Positions 22,575 through 31,400 are shown, counted from the stretch's first letter. The stretch is DNA of 36,470 bases from Clostridiales bacterium (GCA_030446305.1 JASUSA010000035.1:1-36470), one strand, 5' to 3'. Translations and numbers: made by a program. The notes: generated by a model from the letters alone, not told the origin.

Positions 22575-24329
22575 ATGCGAAGAAAACTGCTGTTATCCTA
22601 CGCCGTATTGGTACTCGTCATCGTCGTTCCGCTCAGCGTCGTCATTAACAACGCTTTAAAGGATCAACTGGTGACGCAGTATGAGGCGCAGCTTGAAAAT
22701 GAAATTGGCCTCGTTAAAGAGCATCTGCTGGACATCGATCTCAATGAGACGAGCTTTAAGGAATTTGCCTATGGCGTCAAAGAGATGCTGGACGTTCGCG
22801 TTACCATCATCAATGGCAGCGGCGTCGTGCAGGCTGATTCTGAAGAAGACCCTGCGAAAATGGACAATCACATTAACCGTGAAGAGGTGCGAACGGCACT
22901 TGCAACAAACACACTGGCCAGTTCGGTTCGTTACTCCAGCACCCTCAAGACAGAATACCTCTACACGGCAATTCCCGTAACACTTCAAGAGACACATTAT
23001 ATTATCCGTATTTCAAAACCGCTCTTTGAGCTAAATGAAATCAATGATACCATCAAGCGCTATACCATGCTCTCTACAGTGATTGCCATTGTGTTGGCGA
23101 TGATTATAGCATGGCTGATGAGCCGCCGTATTACAGGGCCTATTGATGAACTCACAGAAGCGGCAAAAGATATTAGCGCCGGGAATTACGGCAAAAAAAT
23201 TTATACACATACCAGCGACCAAATTGGCGAGTTGACCAATTCCTTTAACCATATGAGCGTTAATCTCGCGGTAACCATGAGCAATTTAAAACAGCGCAAT
23301 GTTGAACTTGAGGCGATTCTCAACAGCATGATCAATGGGATTATTGCCATCGATGCGGATAAAAACATTTTGATGATCAATCCCATTTGTTTTGAAATCC
23401 TAAACTTGCCGTCAGATTATATTGTCGAAAATGAATCCATGTATAAGATCATACGCAATGATGAGCTGGCTGAGATGGTTGAAGATGCTATTGAAAGCGG
23501 AATCTCTCAAGTGAAGGAACTCTCTTATGTTCATCTCGATAAAATTCTGCGGATATATATCAACCCCATTATTACCACTGAAAAAGACATTATCGGCAGT
23601 ATCGTGGTGCTCCAAGATGTGACCCAGATACGCAAACTCGAACAAATGCGTTCAGATTTCGTTTCCAACGTATCGCATGAGTTAAAGACGCCGCTGACAT
23701 CAATCAAGGGATTTGTGGATACGCTGAAGAACGGCGCCATTAGCGATGAAGGTACGGCGCTGCGCTTTCTGGATATTATTGATATCGAATCCGATCGGCT
23801 CTATCGGCTGATCAATGATATATTAATTCTCTCCGAAATTGAGCGCATGGATAAAGACTATGACAAGGAACGCGTTGAAGTGTGTGAGGTCATTGATGAA
23901 GTTGTCGATATGCTCAGCTTAAAGGCCGAGCAAAAGAACATTGGATTATCCGCAGAGATGGACGGCCCAATGACAATGCTCGGCAATCGGGACAGGGTTA
24001 AGCAAATGATGATTAACCTCGTTGACAATGCTCTAAAATATACGGAAGTTGGCGAAGTCAATATAAAAATTACCAGTACCGGCAATTGGATTAAAATTAC
24101 GGTAAGCGATACGGGTATTGGTATCCCTGAGGAACATTTAAACAGACTCTTTGAGCGGTTTTATCGCGTAGACAAGGGGCGAAGCCGAAATCAGGGCGGC
24201 ACGGGACTCGGGTTATCGATTGTAAAGCATATTGTGTTGCTCTATAAAGGCAAAATCAGTGTGACTAGCACGGTTAACGGTGGCACGACATTTGAAATAC
24301 TGTTTCCGAAAGATATTGAACAATCGTAG
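22575..24329 (+). CDS. phoR: Phosphate sensor histidine kinase PhoR
   Basis: A 584-residue kinase with Bacillus-type PhoR architecture. TM1 is at about 5-25, an extracytoplasmic domain at 26-163, TM2 at about 164-183, HAMP after it, PAS at about 245-350, HisKA with H368 in SNVSHELKTPLTSIKGF, and HATPase with DNALKYTE, DTGIGIP and GGTGLGLSIVKH. Unlike the kinase at 8172, it keeps the threonine four residues after the histidine. AAGGAGA precedes the ATG, 27 bases after the phoP stop. In known systems PhoU and the Pst transporter signal phosphate sufficiency to this kinase through its PAS region; both are encoded downstream. Confidence 0.93.
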   Translation: MRRKLLLSYAVLVLVIVVPLSVVINNALKDQLVTQYEAQLENEIGLVKEHLLDIDLNETSFKEFAYGVKEMLDVRVTIINGSGVVQADSEEDPAKMDNHINREEVRTALATNTLASSVRYSSTLKTEYLYTAIPVTLQETHYIIRISKPLFELNEINDTIKRYTMLSTVIAIVLAMIIAWLMSRRITGPIDELTEAAKDISAGNYGKKIYTHTSDQIGELTNSFNHMSVNLAVTMSNLKQRNVELEAILNSMINGIIAIDADKNILMINPICFEILNLPSDYIVENESMYKIIRNDELAEMVEDAIESGISQVKELSYVHLDKILRIYINPIITTEKDIIGSIVVLQDVTQIRKLEQMRSDFVSNVSHELKTPLTSIKGFVDTLKNGAISDEGTALRFLDIIDIESDRLYRLINDILILSEIERMDKDYDKERVEVCEVIDEVVDMLSLKAEQKNIGLSAEMDGPMTMLGNRDRVKQMMINLVDNALKYTEVGEVNIKITSTGNWIKITVSDTGIGIPEEHLNRLFERFYRVDKGRSRNQGGTGLGLSIVKHIVLLYKGKISVTSTVNGGTTFEILFPKDIEQS

Positions 24330-24352
24330 AAAGCCTGTGCGTAACGGCACTA

Positions 24353-24399
24353 AAAAACCCCACACAGCGGGATCTGTAGATCCGTCGTGTGGGGTTTTT
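24353..24399. terminator. Terminator between phoR and pstS
   Basis: Outer arms AAAAACCCCACAC (24353-24365) and GTGTGGGGTTTTT (24387-24399) enclose an inner GGATC/GATCC stem (24370-24383). It separates the regulatory genes from the pst operon, so pstS needs its own promoter. Confidence 0.92.
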
Positions 24400-24544
24400 C
24401 ATGTGTTCTCCCAGTAGAGATGAAACAGTGCTATTCAGGATTGTTTTAGTAATGGGTCACTTGTGTTCGATACCTGAGATGGGCGTATTTCTGAGTTATG
24501 GGTGCTATGCATCGTCAACGCCGTAGGGACAAAGTACCATATGC

Positions 24545-24576
24545 TTTAAACGACTTTACATAGAATTTACTTTACA
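24545..24576 (+). promoter_or_regulatory. Pho box of the pst operon
   Basis: TTTAAA (24545-24550), TTTACA (24555-24560) and TTTACT (24566-24571) are spaced 10 and 11 bp, with another TTTACA overlapping at 24571-24576. Bacillus-type PhoP boxes are TTHAYA hexamers at about 11-bp spacing. A CATAGT (24592-24597) follows as the nearest -10-like word. The position before pstS and next to phoPR makes this a strong candidate. Confidence 0.7.
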
Positions 24577-24653
24577 CTGATATCGGCATAACATAGTCGT
24601 GTTAAATTATGACTGTAATTAATTTTGAAAAAAAATTGGAGGGCATCATACAA

Positions 24654-25574
24654 ATGAAAACATTAAAATCAGCTGGCATTTTGGCCATGATCTTGTTAAT
24701 GGTATTTGCTTTAACAGCATGTGGGGGATCAACAGATAACGCTTCAGCGTCAACTTCGACTCCGGCGGCATCAACTGAATCAACTCCTGCTGAAACAACT
24801 TCAACTGAAGCGACGAGCGAACCGGCTCAGGCAGAAGAAATCACTGTAAACGTATCTGGCTCAACTTCAGTATTGCCATTGGCACAAGAAGAAGCAGATG
24901 CATTTGAAGCAAAATATCCAAATGTCCGTGTTAACGTAAATGGCGGCGGCTCATCACAAGGTGTTAAAGATGTTTCAGAAGGAATTTCTGATATTGGTAA
25001 TACTTCTAGAAACCTGAAAGACAGTGAAAAAGAATTGAATTTGGTTGAACACGTTATTGCATACGATGGTATTGCAGTATCCGTACATCCAAACAACCCT
25101 GTAAGCGGCCTTACAAAAGAACAAGTTCAAGGGATCTTCAAAGGCGAAATCACAAACTGGAAAGATGTTGGCGGCAATGATCAAGAAATCGTCGTAATCA
25201 GCAGAGAAGACGGTTCAGGTACGAGAGGCGCATTCGAAGAAATTCTTAAACTCGAAGACGAAAGCGGAAGCCTTGTTTCAGATACTGCCCTTATTTTCAA
25301 CGGCAACGGCGGCGTTAAAGCAGCACTTGCTTCAAAAGAAGATGCAATTGGCTACCTTTCACTTGGTGTTGTTGACGAGTCAGTCAAACCACTTGAAATT
25401 GACGGTGTTGGCCCATCTGTAGAAACAATCAAAGCTGGTGACTACCCAGTATCAAGACCATTCTTAATGAATACGCCACAAGATACAACTGAAGGCGCAC
25501 AAATGTTCATCGACTTTATCTTAAGCGATGAAGGTCAAGCAATCGTAGAAGAAGGTTACATTACAGTAAAATAG
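24654..25574 (+). CDS. pstS: Phosphate-binding lipoprotein PstS
   Basis: A 306-residue extracellular phosphate receptor. Signal peptide 1-22 ends in lipobox LTAC, with C23 lipidated. A low-complexity linker of Ser, Thr, Ala, Pro and Glu (about 25-60) tethers the binding domain. Phosphate-site motifs are SGSTSVLPLA, GGGSSQG and REDGSGTRGAFEE. The frame is open from 24609, but GGAGGG lies ten bases before the ATG at 24654, which starts the signal peptide. It is first in the operon pstS-pstC-pstA-pstB-phoU. A stem-loop after the gene may keep its level above that of the membrane subunits, as expected for a binding protein. Confidence 0.95.
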   Translation: MKTLKSAGILAMILLMVFALTACGGSTDNASASTSTPAASTESTPAETTSTEATSEPAQAEEITVNVSGSTSVLPLAQEEADAFEAKYPNVRVNVNGGGSSQGVKDVSEGISDIGNTSRNLKDSEKELNLVEHVIAYDGIAVSVHPNNPVSGLTKEQVQGIFKGEITNWKDVGGNDQEIVVISREDGSGTRGAFEEILKLEDESGSLVSDTALIFNGNGGVKAALASKEDAIGYLSLGVVDESVKPLEIDGVGPSVETIKAGDYPVSRPFLMNTPQDTTEGAQMFIDFILSDEGQAIVEEGYITVK

Positions 25575-25597
25575 TAGGACTGTCAATAAATGAGGGT

Positions 25598-25623
25598 CGG
25601 CAAGTTGCAAATGCAGCTTGCCG
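25598..25623 (+). promoter_or_regulatory. Stem-loop between pstS and pstC
   Basis: An 11-bp stem, CGGCAAG/CTTGCCG continued by TTGCA/TGCAG with one GU pair, and the loop AAAT. Only short T tracts follow (CTCTTAATGATTTT), so it should be a partial terminator or a 3'-end stabiliser of pstS mRNA rather than a full stop. Confidence 0.7.
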
Positions 25624-25703
25624 CTCTTAATGATTTTAAAGATAGGATGTTGATCAGGATGATTTTAGAGAACGAGCGAATAGAGCAAAGGGTGTTAAAG
25701 CCT

Positions 25704-26573
25704 ATGAAAAAGATGAAATGGAGCGATATATTTGAGTGGCTCATCGAGCGCGTATTCTTTATTTGCGCAATGTTTGCCGTTTTTTCAGTAGCGGCAATCA
25801 CAATCTTTATTTTTATTAAAGGCCTTCCGGCAATAAGAGAAATTGGCGTGCTGAATTTTACATTGGGCAGTAAATGGAAGCCATCAGCGAACTTATTCGG
25901 AATTTTGCCAATGATCGCGGGATCGATTTTTGCAACCATCGGCGCGATTGCCATTGGGGTTCCCGTCGGTATTTTTACAGCCGTTTTTCTGGCAGAAGTA
26001 GCACCGCCAAAAGTTGCGAATTTAGTCAGACCGGCAGTTGAGCTCTTAGCGGGTATTCCGTCAGTGCTCTACGGCTTCTTTGGCCTCGTCGTCATTGTAC
26101 CGCTAGTATCCGATGTATTTGGCGGTGCTGGTTATAGTTTATTGACAGCGAGCTTTATATTGGGCGTCATGATTTTGCCCACGATTATCAGCTTGTCAGA
26201 AGCGGCACTTAGAGCTGTTCCAAACGAGTATAAAGAGGGTGCGCTGGCACTTGGTTCTTCACATATTAATGCCGTGTTTACGGTACTCATGCCTGCTGCG
26301 AAATCCGGAATCGTCGCCGCCATTATTTTAGGTGTCGGCAGAGCGATCGGCGAAACCATGGCAGTTATGCTTGTTGCCGGCAATACACCGCGTATTCCGG
26401 GCAGTATTTTAGATCCAATTAGAACCATGACGACAAACATTGCAATGGAAATGAACTATGCAGTTGATCTGCACTTTGATGCCCTCTTTGGAACTGGGGT
26501 TGTCCTGTTTGTCTTCATCATGATTTTAAACCTCGTCACTTATTTCTTTGTACACCGCAACACTGCGAAATAG
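25704..26573 (+). CDS. pstC: Phosphate ABC transporter permease PstC
   Basis: One of the two membrane subunits of the high-affinity phosphate importer; 289 residues with about six membrane segments. The cytoplasmic ABC-contact loop is visible as LSEAALRAVPNEYKEGALAL, and AIGETMAVMLVAG follows. The frame is open from 25590, but that start lies inside structured RNA and has no ribosome binding site; ATG at 25704 has AAAGGGTG nine bases upstream and yields a normal short cytoplasmic N terminus. PstC pairs with PstA, powered by PstB. Confidence 0.93.
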   Translation: MKKMKWSDIFEWLIERVFFICAMFAVFSVAAITIFIFIKGLPAIREIGVLNFTLGSKWKPSANLFGILPMIAGSIFATIGAIAIGVPVGIFTAVFLAEVAPPKVANLVRPAVELLAGIPSVLYGFFGLVVIVPLVSDVFGGAGYSLLTASFILGVMILPTIISLSEAALRAVPNEYKEGALALGSSHINAVFTVLMPAAKSGIVAAIILGVGRAIGETMAVMLVAGNTPRIPGSILDPIRTMTTNIAMEMNYAVDLHFDALFGTGVVLFVFIMILNLVTYFFVHRNTAK

Positions 26574-26590
26574 GGAGAAGGTGACAGCAT

Positions 26591-27415
26591 ATGAAAACGA
26601 AAGATAGAATCTTAAAGAGTTTATTATATATTTCCACATTTGTAACGGTTGGTGTACTTCTTTGGATTATTGGGTATATACTCATCAAAGGTGTTGCACA
26701 TATTTCGTGGGGTTTTTTAAGCACCAGTCAAACATCGGAGTATAATGGCATTTTGCCAATAATTATCAGTACGTTATACCTCGTTTTTCTCGGCGTCGTC
26801 GTGGCGACACCGATTGGTGTCTTTGCAGCGATTTACCTGACTGAGTATGCAAAGCAGGGTCGAATTGTCAAAGTGATCCGCTTTGCGACGGAGAGCCTTG
26901 GCGCTATTCCTTCCATCGTCTTCGGCTTATTTGGTCTTATTTTCTTTGTCGTTATATTGAGGCTGCAGCGTTCACTTGTAGCGGGTGCCTTAACGGTAAC
27001 CATTATGGTATTGCCGACGATTATCCGTGCGACTGAGGAAGCGCTTAAATCTGTTCCAAGAGAATATCGTGAGGGCAGTTTTGCGCTGGGTGCATCTAAA
27101 TTCAGAACCATCTTTAAAGTTATCTTGCCTTCGGCAATTCCGGGAATTTTAAGCGCAATTATCTTAACCATTGGGCGGATTGTCGGCGAGTCTGCCGCTG
27201 TATTCTTAACGGCGGGCATGGTGCCTAGAATGCCGAGAGGTATTTTCGATCCAGGTCGGACACTTTCTGTGCATATGTATATTCTTGCCAGTGAGGGGAT
27301 TTCATTTGACGAGGCCTATGCAACGGCTGTGGTGCTTGTCGTCATCGTACTCATTGTCAATTTTGCAGCGAACAAAGCAGTTAATTTATTAAAGCGTTCC
27401 AGGATGGCATCGTAG
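26591..27415 (+). CDS. pstA: Phosphate ABC transporter permease PstA
   Basis: The second phosphate-channel subunit, 274 residues with about six membrane segments. Characteristic segments are GILPIIISTLY, LGAIPSIVFGLFGL, the ATPase-contact loop TEEALKSVPREYREGSFAL, and RIVGESAAVFLTAG. AAGGTG lies seven bases before the ATG, 17 bases after the pstC stop. It shares obvious similarity with PstC, as is usual. Confidence 0.95.
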   Translation: MKTKDRILKSLLYISTFVTVGVLLWIIGYILIKGVAHISWGFLSTSQTSEYNGILPIIISTLYLVFLGVVVATPIGVFAAIYLTEYAKQGRIVKVIRFATESLGAIPSIVFGLFGLIFFVVILRLQRSLVAGALTVTIMVLPTIIRATEEALKSVPREYREGSFALGASKFRTIFKVILPSAIPGILSAIILTIGRIVGESAAVFLTAGMVPRMPRGIFDPGRTLSVHMYILASEGISFDEAYATAVVLVVIVLIVNFAANKAVNLLKRSRMAS

Positions 27416-27502
27416 CAATAAGGATGATCAAAGACAACTAAATGTTGTATGAACATGCAGGATCATATAAAATTAAACTAATAAAATCAATAAGGTGAAA
27501 AA

Positions 27503-28261
27503 ATGGAGAATTTTAAATTCAAGGTGACGGACTTAGACCTTTTTTACGGCGAGTTTCAAGCGCTCAATAAAATAAATATGTCAATTAAAAGCCATCAGAT
27601 TACTGCTTTCATCGGCCCGTCTGGTTGCGGAAAATCGACGTTTATCAAAACGCTGAACCGTATGAATGACTTGATTCCCGGTGTAAAAATCAATGGTGAA
27701 GTACTTTTGGACGGTGAGGATATCTATGCGTCAAAGCAGGATGTTATCACGCTTCGCAAACGTGTCGGTATGGTTTTTCAAAAACCGAACCCGTTTCCAA
27801 TGAGTATTTACGACAACATCACTTATGGTCCGCGGACACACGGTATTAAACAACGGTCAAAATTGGATGAAATTGTTGAACGCAGTTTACGCCAAGCCGC
27901 TATATGGGATGAAGTAAAGGACAGGCTTAAAAAAAATGCACTGGGTCTTTCAGGCGGTCAGCAGCAACGTCTGTGCATTGCAAGAGCGCTTGCTGTGGAA
28001 CCTGAGGTACTCCTGATGGATGAACCAACTTCGGCACTGGATCCAATTTCGACGATGAAAATTGAAGAGCTTGCAGGAGAACTAAAAAAGGATTATACCA
28101 TTATTATGGTAACGCATAACATGCAGCAAGCCGGAAGAATTTCAGACAATACGGCATTTTTCTTAAATGGAGAAGTGATTGAATTCGATGAGACGGTAAA
28201 CATATTCAACCATCCTAAAGATGAACGGACAGAAAATTATATTACGGGGCGTTTCGGTTGA
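27503..28261 (+). CDS. pstB: Phosphate ABC transporter ATPase PstB
   Basis: The ATPase of the phosphate importer, 252 residues as usual. Walker [10 protein letters not shown] is at 38-46, the Q-loop at [12 protein letters not shown] (a PstB hallmark), the signature LSGGQQQR, Walker B LLMDEP, the D-loop SALDP and the H-loop in [14 protein letters not shown] precedes the ATG. The 87-bp gap after pstA shows no terminator. Confidence 0.97.
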   Translation: MENFKFKVTDLDLFYGEFQALNKINMSIKSHQITAFIGPSGCGKSTFIKTLNRMNDLIPGVKINGEVLLDGEDIYASKQDVITLRKRVGMVFQKPNPFPMSIYDNITYGPRTHGIKQRSKLDEIVERSLRQAAIWDEVKDRLKKNALGLSGGQQQRLCIARALAVEPEVLLMDEPTSALDPISTMKIEELAGELKKDYTIIMVTHNMQQAGRISDNTAFFLNGEVIEFDETVNIFNHPKDERTENYITGRFG

Positions 28262-28305
28262 TGCGAAACTTACGGTAAAGAATAGACTAGGAGGTAATGT
28301 TTCCA

Positions 28306-28965
28306 ATGTCATATAGGACAGCATTAGACAATGATTTGAGGACGTTGCACGTACAAATCATTAAAATGGGCACATTAATAGAAAAGAGTATCGACGATAC
28401 CATCCAGGCTTTGATCCATCAGGACGTATCGATGGCACAGCAAGTAATTGATGGTGACGATCGATTTGACGATATGCAAATTCTCATCGAATCCAATTGC
28501 GTTTCGGTTATTGCAAGGCAACAGCCGGTGGCTTCAGATCTTCGAAAAATTACGTCAATCCTGAAAATTGTCACGGATCTTGAGCGCATCGCCGATCACT
28601 GTGCCGATATTTCAAAGCTCACACACCACTTGGCAAAAGAGAAGTATGTGAAGCCTCTGATTGATATCCCGAAAATGTCAAAACAGGTTAAAGAAATGCT
28701 GAAACTCACCATTGACTGTTATATTGATCTCGATGTTGAAAAGGGCAAGCGCATCTGTAAAGAAGATGATGTCGTGGACAATTATTATAAGAGTATTCGA
28801 GAAGAACTGGAAATGATTATGAAAGAACGCCCGGATACGGTAAGGCAGTGTATTGATTTCCTGTTGATTGCCAAATATCTGGAACGCATGGCCGATCATA
28901 TTACCAATGTGGCAGAATGGGTAATTTACAGTGTTGAGGGCGAGCGGTATGAACGAACTGAATAA
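28306..28965 (+). CDS. phoU: Phosphate signalling protein PhoU
   Basis: PhoU connects Pst transporter activity to PhoR and restrains the kinase when phosphate is plentiful. The 219-residue protein is all-helical, built of two similar three-helix halves. Metal-site motifs are ERIADHCADI in the first half and ERMADHITNVAE in the second. The frame opens at ATG 28297, but AGGAGG is only two bases before it. ATG 28306 starts the usual MSYRTALDNDLRTLH and is preferred, at 11 bases. It is the last gene of the operon, followed by a terminator. Confidence 0.95.
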   Translation: MSYRTALDNDLRTLHVQIIKMGTLIEKSIDDTIQALIHQDVSMAQQVIDGDDRFDDMQILIESNCVSVIARQQPVASDLRKITSILKIVTDLERIADHCADISKLTHHLAKEKYVKPLIDIPKMSKQVKEMLKLTIDCYIDLDVEKGKRICKEDDVVDNYYKSIREELEMIMKERPDTVRQCIDFLLIAKYLERMADHITNVAEWVIYSVEGERYERTE

Positions 28966-28978
28966 GCATTAAGGATAT

Positions 28979-29003
28979 GGAGAGGCTGTGGCTTCTCCTT
29001 TTT
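28979..29003 (+). terminator. Terminator of the pst-phoU operon
   Basis: GGAGAGGC (28979-28986) and GCTTCTCC (28991-28998) pair with one GU, loop TGTG, then TTTTT. Confidence 0.88.
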
Positions 29004-29041
29004 CATTAATGTGAATAAAGATTAAAAAGGAGCGACTTAGT

Positions 29042-29101
29042 ATGTCATATGGAAATGCTCACAAGCCTGATGCAGGCAAAAAACAGTTATATGAAAAATA
29101 A
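29042..29101 (+). CDS. Possible 19-residue peptide
   Basis: ATG at 29042 follows AAAAAGGAG at a good distance and opens a 19-codon frame ending in TAA, product MSYGNAHKPDAGKKQLYEK. It lies between the phoU terminator and the next promoter. Nothing is known of such a peptide, and the strong ribosome binding site is the only support. It could be the remnant of a longer gene. Confidence 0.35.
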   Translation: MSYGNAHKPDAGKKQLYEK

Positions 29102-29134
29102 TCCTTCGAGACGATATGGCAGGTTGGAGGAGTA

Positions 29135-29143
29135 TGCTATAAT
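29135..29143 (+). promoter_or_regulatory. Extended -10 promoter of the second flippase-like gene
   Basis: TGCTATAAT with perfect TATAAT at 29138-29143; no clear -35. It lies 31 bases before the GTG start. Confidence 0.6.
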
Positions 29144-29173
29144 GGAATATGACAATTAGAGGAGCGAGTGGCT

Positions 29174-30175
29174 GTGACATTTAAAATACGAAAATACATT
29201 TATTATATTGTGATTTTTATCATACTCTCGTCGGCATCCCTGTGGGCCGTACAGCATTTTTTTAATTTGGAAGTTGATTTCTCACGGCTATCAATGCCGC
29301 TTATTTCGGCGCTGTGCGCTATGGTGATTGTGTATGTCTTGCTGGATGCGCTACGATTTTACTGGATTCTTGGCATTATGGATATTCACTTGCCGTATTT
29401 TGAAATTGTTAAACTCGTGGTAATTGGAACGAGTGTCAGCAATATTACCCCCTTTTTGGCAGGTGGGAGTATTGCACAAATATACCTTTTAAATAAGCAG
29501 GGGATATCAATAGGGCGATCAACCGCTGCAACGTCTGTGCGGGCGGTGTTGGCATCAACCTTCTTTTTTTCTGTATTGCCGATTGTCTTTTATTATAATG
29601 CCGATATTTTAGGCGGATCATTTGAAAAAGTATCGCAGTATTTGCCTTGGATTACCATTGGCTATGCCATTTGGACGTCCATTATTATTGTGGTCAGTTT
29701 TCATCACACATGGCTTATTGGCAAATTGAAACATTTTGCAGGCAAAAGGAAAAATGCAGATCGATTGCTTCACTTTGCTGATGAAGCGAGCATTTTTTTA
29801 GACGGCATGCGTATTTTTCTAAAATCAGGCGTACGCAATATTGTCGGTGCGCTATTGACGACCTCTGTCCATTTCGTCTTTGTTTTTTTGTTTTCTGTGG
29901 TGATTGTGGGTTTTTTAGGCTATCAAATAGCGCCCTATCAGACGGCGGCATATCAGATGATGGCGCACTTTGTCATGTATTTTGGTTTTACGCCAGGCGC
30001 ATCGGGATTTGCAGAAGGCAGTTTTGCCTATATTTTTTCTAAAATTGTCCATCCTGACGATCTTGCGCTGGTTGTATTTTTATGGCGATTCAGTACCGTT
30101 TACGTTATTACAGTGATTGGATTTATTGTTTTATTAGTTGAGGTTTATCGACACCGCATAAGGAGCAGCGAATGA
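29174..30175 (+). CDS. MprF-flippase-like membrane protein, second copy
   Basis: A 333-residue polytopic protein of the same family as that at 7108. About eight hydrophobic segments are visible. The shared motifs are NITPFLAGGSIAQIYLL and FTPGASGFAEGSFAY. As in the first copy, no soluble aminoacyl-transferase domain is attached. The frame is open from GTG 29168, but GAGGAG is only three bases before that codon; GTG 29174 has nine bases and is preferred. The stop overlaps the ATG of a cysteine-desulfurase-like gene, so the two are co-transcribed. The cargo is unknown; lipid or lipid-linked glycan translocation is inferred from MprF and archaeal AglD relatives. Confidence 0.8.
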   Translation: MTFKIRKYIYYIVIFIILSSASLWAVQHFFNLEVDFSRLSMPLISALCAMVIVYVLLDALRFYWILGIMDIHLPYFEIVKLVVIGTSVSNITPFLAGGSIAQIYLLNKQGISIGRSTAATSVRAVLASTFFFSVLPIVFYYNADILGGSFEKVSQYLPWITIGYAIWTSIIIVVSFHHTWLIGKLKHFAGKRKNADRLLHFADEASIFLDGMRIFLKSGVRNIVGALLTTSVHFVFVFLFSVVIVGFLGYQIAPYQTAAYQMMAHFVMYFGFTPGASGFAEGSFAYIFSKIVHPDDLALVVFLWRFSTVYVITVIGFIVLLVEVYRHRIRSSE

Positions 30176-31326
30176 AAGTATATTTAGACAACAGTGCCAC
30201 CTCATTTCCAAAGCCGCTCGCAGTTGAGCATGCTGTAACACAATGGTTTCGGGATGGCTATGGCAATGTCAGCCGCAGCAGCGGCTCAGGTACTCGGCAG
30301 CTGGAACGCCTTGTTTACGAAACACGGGAAGCGCTATCGACACTTTTCAATTTTCCTGATTTGGATCATATTGTGTTTACAAAGCATATTACGGAAGCGT
30401 TGAATATTGTTATTTTTGGCTTTCTAAAAGCGAAGGATCACGTCATTGTAACGGGTGTTGAACACAATGGTGTGATTAGACCGCTGGAGGCATTGAAAAA
30501 TCGCATTGGCATTACATATACAACGGTACCGGTCAGTGCACTTGGGGTTATTGATCTGGCGGCACTTGAACAGGCCGTAAGGCCGAATACGAAATTAATC
30601 ATCAGTACACACGCTTCAAATGTTACGGGGGATGTGATGCCCATTGAAGCGATTGGCAAAATTGCATCGAACAAGGGCATTGTCTTTATGGTAGACAGTG
30701 CACAGACGGCTGGTGTTCTGCCGATTGACATGCAGGCGCAGCATATTGATCTGTTGGCGTTTACAGGCCATAAAGGGCTTATGGGGCCTCAGGGTATTGG
30801 CGGGCTCCTCATACGTCCCGCGCTGGTATCGCAGATTGAGCCGCTTATTTATGGCGGCACAGGCAGTTATTCAGAACAATTGAGCCAGCCTGATACCATG
30901 CCGGACAGATATGAGAGCGGGACCCTTAATTCTCTGGGGATCGTTGGCTTGCATGCTGGCATTAACACCATACAGAAAATCGGACTGGATCGTGTTTTAG
31001 AGCATGAGCAGCAGCTGATTCGCATACTTCAGGAAGCCTTTCAGCAGGATTCACGTGTTCGGCTGATTGGCAATTCTGATTATACAAAACGGGTTGGCGT
31101 CCTGTCGATGCAGTTTTTAACCATTGACAATGCGCTGGCTGCTTATGAACTCAGCAAACAGTTTGGCATTAGCACGCGCGTGGGACTGCATTGTTCGCCG
31201 CTTGCACATCAGGCTTACGGCACATACCCGTCCGGAACGGTAAGATTTAGCACCTCATTCCTCAACACCGTTGAAGAATTGCAATATGCGGTGGCGGGGA
31301 TCAAAGAAATTTTAGCTCAAGTCTAA
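30172..31326 (+). CDS. Cysteine desulfurase-like aminotransferase class V protein
   Basis: A 384-residue PLP enzyme of the NifS/SufS group. The start YLDNSATSFPKP is typical. The PLP lysine is K201 in TGHKGLMGPQG, and the persulfide-forming cysteine is C341 in RVGLHCSPLAHQAYGT. A histidine before the active region (EHNG) stacks on PLP. It probably takes sulfur from cysteine, but no IscU, SufU or tRNA-thiolation partner is nearby. Its start overlaps the stop of the flippase-like gene (ATGA at 30172-30175). The family includes members of uncertain substrate, so selenocysteine lyase activity cannot be excluded. Confidence 0.88.
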   Translation: MKVYLDNSATSFPKPLAVEHAVTQWFRDGYGNVSRSSGSGTRQLERLVYETREALSTLFNFPDLDHIVFTKHITEALNIVIFGFLKAKDHVIVTGVEHNGVIRPLEALKNRIGITYTTVPVSALGVIDLAALEQAVRPNTKLIISTHASNVTGDVMPIEAIGKIASNKGIVFMVDSAQTAGVLPIDMQAQHIDLLAFTGHKGLMGPQGIGGLLIRPALVSQIEPLIYGGTGSYSEQLSQPDTMPDRYESGTLNSLGIVGLHAGINTIQKIGLDRVLEHEQQLIRILQEAFQQDSRVRLIGNSDYTKRVGVLSMQFLTIDNALAAYELSKQFGISTRVGLHCSPLAHQAYGTYPSGTVRFSTSFLNTVEELQYAVAGIKEILAQV

Positions 31327-31366
31327 ATTTTAAAGGGTTTGGCCTATGAAATCGAGAATAATTCAG

Positions 31367-31372
31367 TATAAT
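31367..31372 (+). promoter_or_regulatory. Candidate -10 of glnS
   Basis: TATAAT at 31367-31372, 28 bases before the start codon; no clear -35. The gap is too short for a T-box leader. Confidence 0.45.
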
Positions 31373-31400
31373 AGTACTAAGAAATATTGGAGGCAAACGG

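Noticed and set aside
25590..25703. N-terminal extension of pstC
   Set aside because: The upstream ATG has no ribosome binding site and the region holds an 11-bp stem-loop; ATG 25704 fits PstC length and spacing.
31327..31400. T-box leader before glnS
   Set aside because: The gap is only 74 bases, far too short for a T-box, and no T-box core sequence is visible.
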